Positions 14,510 to 27,100 of a stretch of 64,000 bases of DNA are shown piece after piece (position 1 is the first letter of the stretch; each line of letters opens with the position of its first letter). This stretch comes from Macrotrachela quadricornifera. Lineage: Eukaryota > Rotifera > Eurotatoria > Philodinida > Philodinidae. Below the pieces are notes generated by a model, which was given only the letters and a program-made list of their open reading frames with translations, was not told the origin of the DNA and ran no database searches. The DNA is taken from NCBI GenBank assembly GCA_022393335.1, contig JAJEKB010001138.1:230809-294808 (forward strand). The letters run 5' to 3'. The position numbers and the translations under genes were made by a program.

Positions 14510-15664
14510 ATGTATTTAATCTATCAATTAATATTATTCATTATTTTAATTAAACAATTCTTTTGTCAACAAAGTTCTGTACAGATACAAAAAATTGAAG
14601 CTGATCCACCAAATCCTAATGTTGGTGAAGGTTTAAAAATTCGTTGTTTTTTAATTAATGTTGATCCATTTGCACAATATCCAACACAAATTTTATGGAG
14701 TATAAAACGACGTAGTAAGAATTTTTTGGATGAATAATTTTTTAATATATGAATTTTTATTTTTATTTCAGGTCAAGATCGTGATTTTCGTATATTAGCA
14801 TATGGTGGATCTGTTCGTGATACTTTAAGTGGTCGTGTAAGTGCACGAAAAGAATCTGAAGAAGTATATGAAATTGTTTTTCGTCCTGTACAAGAATCTG
14901 ATTCTGGTGATGTTCGTTGTGAATTAGCAAATACTGAGGCACAAGTACGTCTTGTTACAACAATAAATGTTCTTGTACCACCATCAATTGCTTATATAAC
15001 TGCTGATGTTCAAGTACGTGCTGGTGATCCTGTAACATTAGAATGTCGTGCACAAGGTAATCCACCACCACTATTAATGTGGATACGACAAGGACAAGAA
15101 TATCCAACATCTTATAGTGGTATATATACAATTGAAAGTGTTAGTAAAGATGATCGTGGTTTATATAAATGTGTTGCTGAACAACAAACAGGACAAAAAC
15201 TAACAGCAGAAAATTATGTAAATATATTTGTTGATTTTGATCCAACTGTTATATGTGATCAAATTATTGTTGAACAAGTACCGAATATAAATGCTGATGC
15301 TGAAATAACATGTTTAGCTGAAGCATATCCAATGAATGTATTAAAATGGGAATTTTCACAGGGTAATACAAATGTTCGTCGTGCAATCTCAAGTGGTGCA
15401 AAATATCGTATTGATACAAATGTTGCGTCAGATTCAATTGATAGTCGTTATGGTAGTCGATTAATTATAAAAAATGTAGAACCAAGTGATTTTGGTAAAT
15501 ATACTTTAATTGTTATGGATGAAAGTAAACGCCAAGCTAGTGCTTGGACTGAATTACGACCTGGCTCATATATTCGACCATTTAATCAATCAATATCAAT
15601 CTTCCATTATTATTCGTATTTTTTTGTATTTTTATGTCTGATTGTATATATTCTTTTACAATGA
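14510..15664 (+). CDS. Ig-domain cell-surface protein, lachesin/IgLON-like, GPI-anchored or single TM
   Basis: Exons 14510-14714 and 14772-15664 (57-nt intron) give 365 aa. A signal peptide (MYLIYQLILFIILIKQFFC) is followed by three Ig-like domains, each with a Cys pair and the D-x-G-x-Y/V-x-C type signature. Domain 1 has LKIRCFL to DSGDVRCELAN, domain 2 has VTLECRAQGNPPPLLMW to DDRGLYKCVAEQ, and domain 3 has AEITCLAEAYPMNVLKWEF to EPSDFGKYTLIV. Domain 3 has lost the second Cys (YTLIV). The last about 22 residues are strongly hydrophobic and end the protein (FHYYSYFFVFLCLIVYILLQ), which suits GPI-anchor addition or a single TM. The order and spacing recall lachesin/Amalgam/IgLON adhesion molecules of animal nerve and epithelium. 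Orthology is not certain. Confidence 0.85.
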
Positions 15665-15991
15665 TCTACACATGTTTTTTTTAATTGTATATCTTAATAT
15701 GACCTTTTTTTTTATACATTTATATAATAGTTAAAAATATAGTTGCTTAGTAATAAAAGTTTGAGAAATATCAGAATACATAATAATAAATTCAATTCTA
15801 TTATTAACATGTATACGATTTAGTGAGAAAAAAGATAAGTATTATTTTCTTTTGAATTTATTTAAAAATCATCAATAGAATATAAAATATTTGTATTAAC
15901 AACACGAAGTCCGCCTACTACGTATTCTCGATTTATATATTAAATGGATTTGATCATTTGGATATATAGATACATACTATACATAAGCATC
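15665..15991. other. Intergenic, nothing recognised
   Basis: AT-rich 3' flank of the Ig-domain gene and 5' flank of the orphan coiled-coil gene. No element identified. The phrase ATCAATAGAATATAAAATATT at 15874-15894 recurs at 16826-16846, downstream of the next gene, as a short direct repeat flanking it. Confidence 0.45.
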
Positions 15992-16538
15992 ATGGTGGAA
16001 CTATCGAACACTCGTGATACTCGTAATGCACATGTCCATCAATCTGAACCGGATCGTGTGCTTAAAACTGCTTTGAATGTACAACGTGAACGTGAAAGAA
16101 TCAGCGATTCAAAAGATGATCAAATACACAATGAAAATAAAAACACGCGACTAGTAAACAGCATCGTTAATTACAATCTGAAAATTAAAAATCTCGAGAA
16201 TAAATTCAATCTGATCGTGAACAACTTTGCTAATTCCAGCCACGTAAAGGAGATAGTTGATAGAATAAAAATGTCGGAACATTACGTATTAGGAATTCCT
16301 TTACACCTCTTGATCGTGACGGGACCTTTTACTGGTCGATCTAATCTAAGGTCTTGTTACAGGGTTACTAAGCTTTACGTTTAAAGAATGTATCAAGCCA
16401 TGTTGTATCAGTTACATAAGTGAAAAATCGAACATTCTGAATAATCCAGCTGTAACAGAACAAATTAAAAAGTTGGATGTGATGATAGTCAATCTCGATG
16501 AATATATGGACTGTGTAAAAGATCCGGTGCGAACATGA
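15992..16538 (+). CDS. Orphan coiled-coil protein, two exons with a 28-nt intron
   Basis: A single open frame runs from Met 15992 (an upstream in-frame Met at 15944 adds 16 residues). It continues after removal of a very short GT-AG intron at 16335-16362 and stops at 16536-16538. The first half is charged and helix-prone (ERERISDSKDDQ, NYNLKIKNLENKFNLIV). It is followed by a hydrophobic stretch across the splice (YVLGIPLHLLIVTGPFTGLL), a Cys-containing FKECIKPCCISYI and a charged tail. I know no family with this arrangement. Without the intron the frame would stop shortly after 16381. A second possible intron (donor near 16528, acceptor near 16591) would give a slightly different C-terminus. 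Codon use is less A/T-biased than in the neighbours. A short direct repeat (15874-15894 and 16826-16846) brackets the locus, so an inserted or retroposed origin is possible. Function unknown. Confidence 0.5.
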
Positions 16539-16906
16539 TAAATTTAGTAGCTGGTGCTGTTGCTATTCTGTTATCTGTACAGTCCTTGTTACTTTTCATG
16601 TGAATGTTTTCATATTCTCCTCTACTCTCCTATCTATGCATCAGTGATGGATACATGACTGACTTGATGTATCTCCTACTGGTGGTGGTGTATTACTCTT
16701 CTCGTTTTTATCTCGTTTTGCACACATACTATCTTGTTTTAACGCGTATAATTATTGTAGCCAGTATGTTCCTTTAGGATCGTCATGATCATAGGATTTT
16801 TTCGATGGCAATGAAAAATAAATCATCAATAGAATATAAAATATTGAAAAACAATTATTTGTTGATTATGAAAAGTTTTTTTTTTGAAATTAATGAAAAA
16901 AACTGA
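16539..16906. other. Intergenic between convergent genes
   Basis: 3' flanks of the orphan coiled-coil gene (+) and the kelch gene (-). No gene seen. Includes the second copy of a 21-bp AT-rich direct repeat at 16826-16846. Confidence 0.45.
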
Positions 16907-17827
16907 TTAAAGTGGTCCAAGTGTGTAAATATCATTATACCATCCATTATCATGCCATCCACCAAATAACCACATATATCCATTATATAAAACAGCACTA
17001 TGTCCTTCACGTGGTGCTGGTATATTTTTATTTACTTTCAGCTGTTGCCATCTATTTGTTTGAAGATTAAGTACAAATAATTCATTACTTCGTTGTATAC
17101 CAACATAACCTCCAAACATATAAAGATTTTCACCAGCTAAAACACATGTATGACGACCACGTTTAGCTGGTATAACACGTGAATCATTACTATATTTTAA
17201 TTCTATCCATTCTAATGTACGAAAATCAAATGAATGACAATCATTAAATTTTCCACAACCTAATCCACATACAATATAAAGATGATCATTATATATATGT
17301 GCACCACCATATGAACTTCGACGTGGTGGCGGATTTCGTTGATTAACAACAGACCATTGATTTGTTTTAAATGAAAAACGATACATATCATTAAATTTAT
17401 TATCACCAATACCACCAAATAAGTACATATTATTTTGATAAATAGCAACTGAATGTGCACTACGTGTAGATGGTGGATTTGTAGAATGAACTATTTCCCA
17501 TTCATTTCGATCAAATATATATCGATACATGTCATTTAATTTACCTGATGAATCCCAACCACCAAAAATATACATCATATTTTCATAAACACAAGCACTA
17601 TGTTTACATCGTTTTGATGGAACTTTTGATTCATCTTTAGCTTGTATTTCAGTCCATGTATGTGTATCAAAATCAAATTTAAATAAATCATTATATCGAT
17701 ATTTACCTAAACCACCAAATATATACATAGAATCATTATAAATAACAGCACTATGACCACTACGTGGTTGTGGTGGTGTATTAACTGTTTCAATATGTGA
17801 CCATTGCTGTTCTTCATTCGCCGACAT
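16907..17827 (-). CDS. Kelch-repeat protein, six repeats, single exon
   Basis: Intronless frame of 306 aa. Six kelch motifs cover nearly all of the protein, each with the RxxHSA/HT strand, the hydrophobic YIFGG doublet and a downstream Trp: MYIFGGLGKYRYNDLF, MYIFGGWDSSGKLNDMY, MYLFGGIGDNKFNDMY, LYIVCGLGCGKFNDCH, LYMFGGYVGIQRSNELF and MWLFGGWHDNGWYNDIY. Repeat 4 has VCG in place of FGG. There is no BTB, BACK, F-box or other domain, so it is a stand-alone six-bladed propeller, probably a protein-binding adaptor. LZTR1-type or RngB-like propellers are the nearest familiar architecture. The absence of introns, in a region where neighbours are heavily split, could mean retroposition. The partner is unknown. 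Confidence 0.85.
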   Translation of the reverse strand: MSANEEQQWSHIETVNTPPQPRSGHSAVIYNDSMYIFGGLGKYRYNDLFKFDFDTHTWTEIQAKDESKVPSKRCKHSACVYENMMYIFGGWDSSGKLNDMYRYIFDRNEWEIVHSTNPPSTRSAHSVAIYQNNMYLFGGIGDNKFNDMYRFSFKTNQWSVVNQRNPPPRRSSYGGAHIYNDHLYIVCGLGCGKFNDCHSFDFRTLEWIELKYSNDSRVIPAKRGRHTCVLAGENLYMFGGYVGIQRSNELFVLNLQTNRWQQLKVNKNIPAPREGHSAVLYNGYMWLFGGWHDNGWYNDIYTLGPL

Positions 17828-18120
17828 TTATTATCAAAATACGAATTTATATTTTTATTGACATTTTATACTCATGACAACGTATAATCTATGATACTGT
17901 TCTTTCTTTATTTTTTTTATCTCTTACGTATACAACTAAAGAAAAAAATATTTATATTTTTTTTTCCGCGATGTTAAGTGAGTTTATCATTGTTGTCTGT
18001 TAATATCAATAACCACTTTCATAATCCAATGATTTGCTGCGCGTATAAGAAAATGAACTATGATTTTCATTCATAATTAATGACTAAAAAGAAAAAGAAG
18101 GATTTTTATATGTATTTATG
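17828..18120. other. Intergenic, nothing recognised
   Basis: 5' flank of the kelch gene and 3' flank of the SLC18 gene, both on the minus strand. AT-rich, with no identified element. Confidence 0.4.
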
Positions 18121-20306
18121 TTAAAATATTATCAAAAATGAATTTACTATTTTTTCTTCTTTTCCTGGTGGATTTCGTAGAAAATACATTAATGGTGCAT
18201 AGCAAAAACAAATGAATGAAATGATATAAAGCATACCACGAAAACCAAATGCATTTACTATAAAACCGCTTGCAGCAGGACCTATAAATATATTATTGTG
18301 TTAAAATAGATTTTCTTATAAAGAAATTGAAAAAAAGAATTACCTATTGCAAAACCAAGACAAAATGCTGCATCAGCAATAGCATAAACACTTCCATAAA
18401 CAGATGAATGACGAATATCAACTAAATAACCCATTGTTGGCATTACTGATGAATCAACCATACCAATAGCAAAACCAAGAACACCATTAGGAATAATTAA
18501 ACCATAAATACTTGTAGCCATTGGTACAAAAAGTAAGGCAAATGATACAAGAAACATACCGATCATACAACATAACCATCTGAAAATAACAGAATTCAAT
18601 ATAGATTTAACAAAAAAAACAGATTTTATTAATTGTACAAACCTTCCCATTTTATGAGCCATTGGTCCAAATAAATTTGTACCAATTGCATATGAAATGG
18701 AAGCAGGTAAAAATGCAATTCCTAAATATTTCTTTTCTATAAACAAATTCTAGATAAATAAATTATTTTACCTTGTTGAAATTCACTTGCTTTCATTGTT
18801 GACATCATCCAAATTGGTAATGAAGGTTCCATCATTGCAATACCAATATTACCAAAGGAAATTGCACCTATTTTATTATAAATAAATATAATAAATCGTT
18901 TTATTTGTTTTTCTTTACCAGCAGCAAGAATAATATATGGATCTTTAATAAGTGTTTTAAGTGAAGCGCCTTCTACTGGTTCACCGGATACAGTAGGCTG
19001 TAATACCGTTAATTGTAATACTATTCATTGAAAATAGATATTTGTTTATTTAAATCGATAAAAAATAATTTAAATTCTTACATCCATCAAAGAAACCTAA
19101 TGCTGCTAAGACTAAAAATGGTGATGCTTTGCCTACATATTCATACATAAATCCTCCAAATGGTGGACCAACTAAAACAAGCAAATTTTACATAATTAAA
19201 TCCATGAAAAACTTACTTAATACGCCAAGTGCCAATCCACCTAATGCAATTCCCATTGCTTTACCTCGTTCTTCATCATCTGGATAACGCTCAGCCAACA
19301 TTCCAAGACCTAAATAAATTAACATTAATATTATTATCCTTTCTCTTTTCTACGTATGTACCCGATACACTGGAACAAGCTGATCCAATACCTTGTATTG
19401 CTCGTGCAATAAATAATAGTCCAAAACTTTTACTAAAAGCAAACGCTTGAAAGACCAAATTATATTCTTATTATTTAAATTTTTATAATTCTCTTACTAA
19501 TAGTGGATAAAAACATGATAACAAATCCTGAAAACATTGGAATACTATAACCAATTCTATTATTAAGAAAAAAAATTAATATATTTATTTAATCTTTATA
19601 AGATATTCTTCTATTTCTTTTTTACCGATTTGTTAATGGTCCAATAAATGGATTTGTTATTAATTGAACAAATGCTTTTGATGCAAACATTATTCCAACC
19701 CATCGATTTTCCTTTTAAAAAAAATGTGTAAAATAAATCAAACAAAGAAGAAAACTAAGAAATATTTTTTTTGATGTTTCTCTATTTTTTTTTCATTTCC
19801 GTGTCTATTGAATACTAACATTTACTATTATCGAATATATATATATATATAGGTGAGAGATAATTGCTTACTTTTTCTAAAATCATTGTTCGTTGTTTAA
19901 TTTCGATAGTTGTTTTATTCATAGCCCAATCAACAGTCCAATTACAATATGTACGAAGTATACGTCGAAATTGAACTGGATGCCGAACAAAATAATTTCG
20001 ATGTCGAACAAGTTCATCATTTGAACAATTTTTAGCTAAAAATTTGTATGTATCATCTATTGTTACTGGATTTTGAAGATGATAAAGATAATCAGGAATA
20101 ATAGGTACTTGTTTTTTTTAAAAAGAAAAATATAAAAAAATTAGAAGATATTGTTTCTTTTTTTTAATTTAATAAAACTTACCAACTGTAGTTAAAAGCA
20201 TATTATCGAGAAATATAGCGACAAATACAATAAATAAAATGAGTACACGTGATGAACGCCATCGATACCAAAATTCTCTTAGTGGTTCAATAATTGAATT
20301 AGACAT
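18121..20306 (-). CDS. SLC18-family vesicular transporter (vesicular monoamine/acetylcholine transporter-like)
   Basis: Multi-exon MFS transporter. Exon 1 is 20306-20183, exon 2 is 20107-19872, exon 3 starts at 19711, and the stop is at 18123-18121. All introns are short. TM1 carries the family signature [18 protein letters not shown], whose Asp is required for amine recognition in VMATs. A luminal loop of about 70 residues follows, then [20 protein letters not shown], the [20 protein letters not shown] and [18 protein letters not shown] motifs of SLC18, [39 protein letters not shown], and the C-terminal [11 protein letters not shown] found in VMAT/VAChT. It loads amine or choline transmitter into secretory vesicles in exchange for protons. 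Whether it is VMAT-, VAChT- or portabella-like cannot be decided by eye. Confidence 0.93.
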
Positions 20307-21971
20307 TTTATTCAAATGATGAGATTTTCGTTTTTCTTTCTTAAACTAAAAAAAGATTTTAATTATATGATCCATCTATATGATCGGATTAGGAAATAAA
20401 TGATCGATCTGCCATAAAAATAATCAGCGCACTATGAGACAAAAGATTTTCAAGTGAATTTAACCTACGTATAGACATAAAGAATAGAAATAAAAGAAGA
20501 GACAGAGAGAGAGAGAGGAAAAGACAGAATGATCGAATGAAAAAGGAGAACGATGATGATGATGATGATGATAAGTGTTTGTTTGTTTGCAGAGTTCTTG
20601 CTTTTGCTTTTGCTTTTGCTTATGCTCTCATTCCCTGTGATCGATAGATGGGCTTCCGGTGAGACCACAAATCTTGTCAAACTTTGGACCGAAGGCATTG
20701 CTTTTTCTCCTTTTTGACTGTCAAAATGTCGTTTAACGTGTTTATCGATATAATTGCTCTATCGCGTCGCTTGCCTTTGTTCTCTGTTCCATATATATAG
20801 TCATCATCAGCACACGTTGCATTGCGATTGCAATTATTCTCTCTCCTGTTCAAGACCATGATTTACTATTTATGGATTCATTGACAAAGAGAAAGAAATA
20901 GCGTGAGAAGACAAAAAATAAGAAAAAGAAATGTCAAATACAGACCTATATAGACACAAGTCAAAAAATTAAAGTATGAAGAAATAGGCGAGTTGACAAT
21001 GTAGTTCCAAGTAGATTTTATTTGTTCCGTTGCAATATGTGACAGACGAAGATGATGACGTCTTTAAATGAATCCGTTATATGAATATACATACTGCTTT
21101 AATAATGGAAAATACGCAAGGAGAGAGAAGCGAAGAAAAAAAATGATGAAAAAATTTTTTTTTTGAACAATTGAATGGAGAATATAAACAGACATATATA
21201 AAGGAAGTCATTACAAAACATCTGTTTAATATTATTATCAAAAAATAAAAAGACAAATAATAACTGATTTATTTTTTATATCAAATTTTGAAAGAACATA
21301 TGTTCATAATTAAATAAATATTTTAACATATTCAAAAAAAATAAAAAGAAATACATTACATATTTATCTCTTTTTCTTTGTTAAACTAATACTGTTGCAT
21401 TTATATTAAAAAGAAAAGTATTTTCTATTAATACTCGTCATTTTTACTAAAGAATAGATTAAGAGAATATAAAAAAAAAGAAATTATTATTCGATGAAAG
21501 AACAAATGATCAAAATCAGCAAATCACGGAATGTCTTTTTTTTTTCTCTTACTTATCTTTTTTTGTTGATCAAAATTATACGAAAGTTTTGGGTTTCTTT
21601 TGAAATTTGATCACATACACATCTATGAATATATACATACAAAAATTCGGGTGTCTACTCAGATAATCAGCCGAGTTGTTATGATAATTCACTAGTCAAC
21701 TGAACAATATACGAATAATAATAATAATAACAACAACAAAAAACAGCAATGAGAAGAAAAGACAAAATGGAGATGATCATCATCTTCATCATGACGACTT
21801 CCTTTGATTAGCATAGATAGAATCACGCGTGCACAAGAAGACTTCAATGATGCGTTTGTCATGCATATCAACAAAAAAAATATGGTATTGATAGACAAAA
21901 GTCAAAAATATGTTTAATTAACTATTATTCATATATTGAAATAACAAAAAAAAAATTTACTCATAATATAT
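20307..21971. other. Intergenic DNA with simple repeats
   Basis: 1.7 kb without a credible gene. Simple repeats stand out: GATGAT runs at about 20550-20572, a TTGCTT-type hexamer (TTTTGC) repeated four to five times at about 20597-20622, GAGAGA at 20500-20520, and ATA/ACA triplets at about 21715-21740. The short minus-strand ORFs here simply translate these repeats. The region should contain the SLC18 promoter. Confidence 0.5.
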
Positions 21972-23265
21972 TTATATATGAAATAAAGCAAAACTAATTG
22001 TAATTGTTAATAGATGAACAAGAACATTCATACCAATACAAACAAATGTTATAATAAGTAAAGAAAATAATGTTGATTCATTAATTTTTGATAACATATT
22101 ATATTCTAAAATAGACTAAAAAAAAAATCATTTAAAATATTACAGATATCTTTTATAGAATCAAGAACAAAAAAGATCTTACCTTATAAGTAATATAAAC
22201 TAAATGAATGATTTGTATGAGTGATAATATATAAAAAATAGTCGAGATAATCCACTGATGAGTTTCATTATTTCTCTAAAATTGATAAAAATAAAATAGA
22301 AAAAATGTATTTAATTTCTAATAACTAAAAAAAAAAGATATTGTTTACCATAATCATTCCCATGCATAACCATAATAAAGCAAAAGGTATTCCAATTGAA
22401 AATAAAACAATATGATATAAACCAAATTCTGCTTGATTACGAATATTTAATATTAATAACGAAATCTATGTAAATACAAAACTTTATTTCTTTCGAAAAT
22501 TTTCTTTTATATATTTACTATTAACATAAAATTCAAATATAAAAACCAAGTAAATGTTGTTGATATTGGATGTATTATTTCTTTATCGATTCTATAATAG
22601 AAAAAATAATATTCTTTATCAATTAATAAAATACAAAAACGAATATATACAATGTATTCATTCGATATTTATGAACCAAAATATTCGTCCATGGAAGTAA
22701 TAAGATTAATAAAAATAATACAAAACCTAATCGAATCTATATAAAAGAAAATACATTCTAAAAGAAACACCATTGATTATCATCTTACAGTTAAAAAGTG
22801 ATAATCTTGATTTAAATGATTACGATTTAAAAAAAACCGAATATAGAAATGGGTAGCAGTATAACCAGATAGAAGTATAATAGTCAATGTTGTTAAAATA
22901 GCATTAGTAATATCTAAATAAAGAATAGATAATTATTTCATATTGTATTCTATATAACTTACGACAAAAAATAGCTGTTAAAAGAATAGAAATAAGTAGC
23001 CAAACTAATGAAATAAAAAATAAGCAAGAAAATTATATTTTTATATGAAAATTTAATTTAATTATAACAAACTTGAATAAGTTATAAGTAAAAGATAAAA
23101 TGCAAATTCATAATTTTCTTTTTTTATATTTCGAATTTGTATAAATGTAAGAAGAATTATAATAAAAACAGTTATAATTCCTATTACTGAATAAAAATAT
23201 CGTTGAAAATTTAATTTTTTAATAATTAATTTAGATTTTTCTACTATAAAAGACTTGTAATTCAT
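21972..23265 (-). CDS. Orphan 8-TM membrane protein A
   Basis: Eight exons with short introns encode about 300 aa with eight predicted TM helices, starting at Met 23265 (MNYKSFIVEKSK) and ending FALFHI-stop at 21974-21972. TM segments in order include YSVIGIITVFIIILLTFIQI, ILTTLTIILLSGYT, GFVLFLLILLLPW, FTWFLYLNFMLIISLLIL, FGLYHIVLFSIGIPFALLWL, IISTIFYILSLIQIIHLVY and LLIITFVCIGMNVLVHLL. I recognise no family. It is paralogous to the gene at 33379-34632: both share the FMLI/IS-LILNIR junction, FGL-x5-LSIGIP and NVLVHLLT/NFLVHLLT, and six introns at equivalent positions and phases. The layout resembles a 7TM receptor-like protein with an extra helix, but no receptor motif is visible. Exon boundaries were inferred from GT-AG and frame continuity. 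Confidence 0.7.
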
Positions 23266-24123
23266 GTTAATATTGAAACAGAAAAAGAAACAAAGATATA
23301 ATCTTTTTTTTTTTGATTTCTCTCCATCCAGTTATTAGACAAATATTATATACATTTATCTTTCTTTTACTTTCGTTCATATAAAATACGTGCTATTAGA
23401 GAATAGAATGTATAATGATTAAAAGAAAAATATTTCTTTAGTCAATGTCAAATGTTTACTAATTTAAATAACTTTTATTCATATAGACAATAGTACGTGC
23501 TTATTACAATTTCAATTACTGTTTTACATCATATAAAAGAAGTCTTCATAAAGGACAAGATGGATTCTTAAAGAATACTTTAAACAACAAGAGTATTACA
23601 CTTAATTTAAATAATACATAGAAAAGAACGAGATTTTCATATTTCGTCAATTGAACATTCGTTATCGATTAAAATCGAGGAGTATACTGATGAAACTATT
23701 GTCAGTTATGATAGAAGAATATTATTGTAGAATTCATTTAAGGAGTGAAGGTGTTAGCGTAGATCTGAGTGCTTCCAAAGATTATTATGATCGGTAGAAA
23801 TCGCTCTAATTCATGCATAAATTACATTGAAGTTTTAATGATGAAATTACGATAATCAATACAACATAGAAATTTTATTTTGATAATCAAAATCAGAACA
23901 TAAGAAAATAATTCATATTTCTGATTTTTTTTTATAAATATTGGAAAAAGAAAAGGTACAAATTTTTATCTTTGTCTTTATTTATTAATACATCTTCAAT
24001 CATTTTGAATGATTAACATGATTTATTAATCTTTAAAAATAAAAGAAAATTATAAGCATAATAAATATGAAAAGCTTTCAGCACCATTTACACTACATTA
24101 AAAAAGAGAAAGAAAAAAAAAAT
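23266..24123. other. Intergenic between two minus-strand genes
   Basis: 5' flank of orphan TM protein A and 3' flank of the TRPC gene. AT-rich, with no gene, no clear promoter element and no repeat recognised. Confidence 0.4.
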
Positions 24124-27100
24124 TTAAATTTTTAAAAAAACTATTTCGTCTTTTGATTTGTCTTCATTTTCAGTATCTGTTGATGTTTGAATTGACATAT
24201 GACGTGCCTCAACTTCTTCTTCTTCTTCTTCTTCATCTTCATTTTTATTTATATTTTCATCTTCTTCTTTTTCTTCTGCAATGTTAGATAATGTAATATG
24301 GGCTACACTTAAATGTTTCATAACTTGTATTGGATTAATATTTGATTCATCTTGTTGATTTATTGATAAAACAGGTTCAGAATTTGATGTTGGTAAAATT
24401 TTTATTGAATTTGTATGATTTCCTATATTCGGCATTGATGTTGTACTAATAACTGATGGTGTATTTGATATAGTTGTTAATGTTTCATTTGATTCTAATC
24501 CACTATCAACTAAACGCATTTTATCTAATGTTGAATAAAAATTTTTTTTAAATAAATGAAAATTTTCTTTTATTAATGGATTTGTTTCATATGTTAATGA
24601 TGATAATAATTCACCAACAACAAGTACACCTTCATTTAATAAAAGACTATTTTTAGCTAAATCATCACGTGTTTCATCTAATCGATTCATCATTTCAAAA
24701 CGTAACATTTGTATATCTTGTTTAAGTTCTTCAAAATCACCTTCACGAATTTCATCTTGTTCTTCACGTTGTTTATGTAAAAGAAAACGTTTTATAACAC
24801 GTTCCATTACTTTACGATATGTTAATGTTTGATTAAAATCAAATGATTTTCGACGTGCTAAATAATTATTATGCATATTTGATGTTTGACCATTTGATAT
24901 TGTTGATATAGGTCCACTTCTATTTGAATTTATTATTTGATTATTTGGTGGTGGCCGTCGAATCATAACTGGTAAAGAACTATTACTATCGATAGAACTA
25001 TTATGTTCAAGAGAATTTGATGAAGATTTTTTTTTACATTGAAATATTCGTTTATATAGATAAGAAACACTTTTCGGAGTTGGAATTATATTAAATGGTA
25101 CTGGTAGTGTACCACCTGAAAAAGAAAAATAAATATAAATCTTTTAAAATATATTATAAAAAAATTTCTAAGTTTGAAATGTTTGCTTTACAATGCTAGA
25201 ATTGTAATGCATTCTAGTACACTTCATATTTGGAGTTCACTTATTGTGCATCATATATATTTGATGATGCAATTAATTTTTCCTTTGTTCATATTAAATA
25301 AATTGAAAAAGATAGTTGATTACTTACTCATTCGTTTTATTTCATCTCTGTTAAAATTGAATATATGGGAGAAAAAATTTCCTTTTGACAATTCTTTTTT
25401 CTTAAATTTACAATCGATAACTAACAGAAAAGTCCGATCTATTTGACTCTTGATGCACATAAAAACAAAAAATGCAAAAGTCAACAATATATATATATCC
25501 AAAACAATTTAAATACTAGCATATTTATTCATTTTTAAACAGAATACTTTACCTTCTTTTATATATTCCATATAAAGTTTACTTCGTGCAAATTTCCATT
25601 CAACATCAGCATGTTCTTCAATAGTTTCATATGATTTTGACATCATAGCAATAAGCATATTTAATAAAACAATAACACTTGCAATATTAAATGTTCCATA
25701 AATTAAATAACCAATTAATTCAGTAAAACGATTCTGATAGTTTCCTAATTTAACTCCATCTTTTTCTGATAAACCAAATAATGACCAAAATACTGTTTTA
25801 AATGTTCCACCCATTCTAAAATGAGAGGAAAAAAAGAAGTATTTAATTCAACAACGAGAAAAATAATAAAAACTTTTAAACATACGTTCCAAAATATGTT
25901 TCAGCTGGTAATGGTGGATCATCTTCGCCAAGGTCATGAACTACAACTTCAACTTTTCCACGTACTGATTCACTATAATACCAAAATAAATTATTTAAAC
26001 CAAACATAAATCCACAAAATATTATAAGAAATATAATTATAAATTTTCCAATATCCTTAAATATAATTATGAAAATATATTCTTTTTTTTATTTTTAAAT
26101 TATACATACAGACATCATTCGACCAAGTGAAATTTGTAATGGTCCTAAATGTTGAATTGCTGGTAAAAGAAAACAAATACGTGAAAAACTGAATATATTT
26201 GCGATAGCAAAAAGTCCTTCAGCAACATTAACTGGATCAAATGATACCCAATAAAAACGATCTATAGAATTTTTATATGAAATTTAATATAATTAAAATG
26301 TAAAAAAAAAAGAAAATTTTAAATTACCAGCATTTAACCAATAGAATGTTTGATAAACATTATATTGTTCTACTTCAGTTAAATTATAGATTTGTCCAAC
26401 ATTTGTTCGAAATTGTTGGTTTTCTAATGTTTTAGAAGCAAATGTTACCTAAAGATATTAAATTTATATTAGAAATTATTGGCTACAAATTACATGATCA
26501 GTATTTAATCGTTAAAAAAGCTGAAATCTATGCCAAGAATTTTACATTCTTTCATTCATTAAATAAAAGAATTCATTCTATACGTAATTTATTACTGAAA
26601 TTTTCATATCTATCTGATAATTAATAGTTCTGGTACCATAATATTTTTTGAGATTCGACTTGGAAATGCGTTTTTCTTATTCCCAGTAGCCGAAACTTGA
26701 GCTGACAATGTGGTTTAGGGTAAATTTTTACGATCATCGAGTAATAAAGAAAGATCGAGATTCACAGTCACGATCTTAAATAGTAAATCTTTTAAAATTA
26801 ATTATTAATCCTTCCAAATTATTTAGATGTTTTTTATTTACATCTTTTTCAGGCAATAGACATAGCACTAAATGATATGCATAATATAGAGAATATATAA
26901 AAATTTCAGTTTAATTTTTATCGATCTCATAGATATCTGATTGAGATTCGACGAAACTATCTTTATTCAGCCTCAGTTAACTTAATGTTGATATGAATCT
27001 ACATAAATGAATTTTACTTGCTAAATGTATAAATATTTCCGCCTGTATATAGTAGAACTAGAAATATGCAAAATCAGATTTTCTAGTTTTGTATTACATG

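Noticed and set aside
17260..17460. Second frame within the kelch gene
   Set aside because: Shadow of the kelch coding frame in another phase.
22257..22264. CTGATGAG hammerhead-ribozyme core motif
   Set aside because: No matching GAAA core and no stems around it. It lies inside coding sequence on the opposite strand of TM protein A.
26442..26624. 60-aa frame in the large TRPC intron
   Set aside because: Antisense to the beginning of a TRPC exon and otherwise intronic; no domain.
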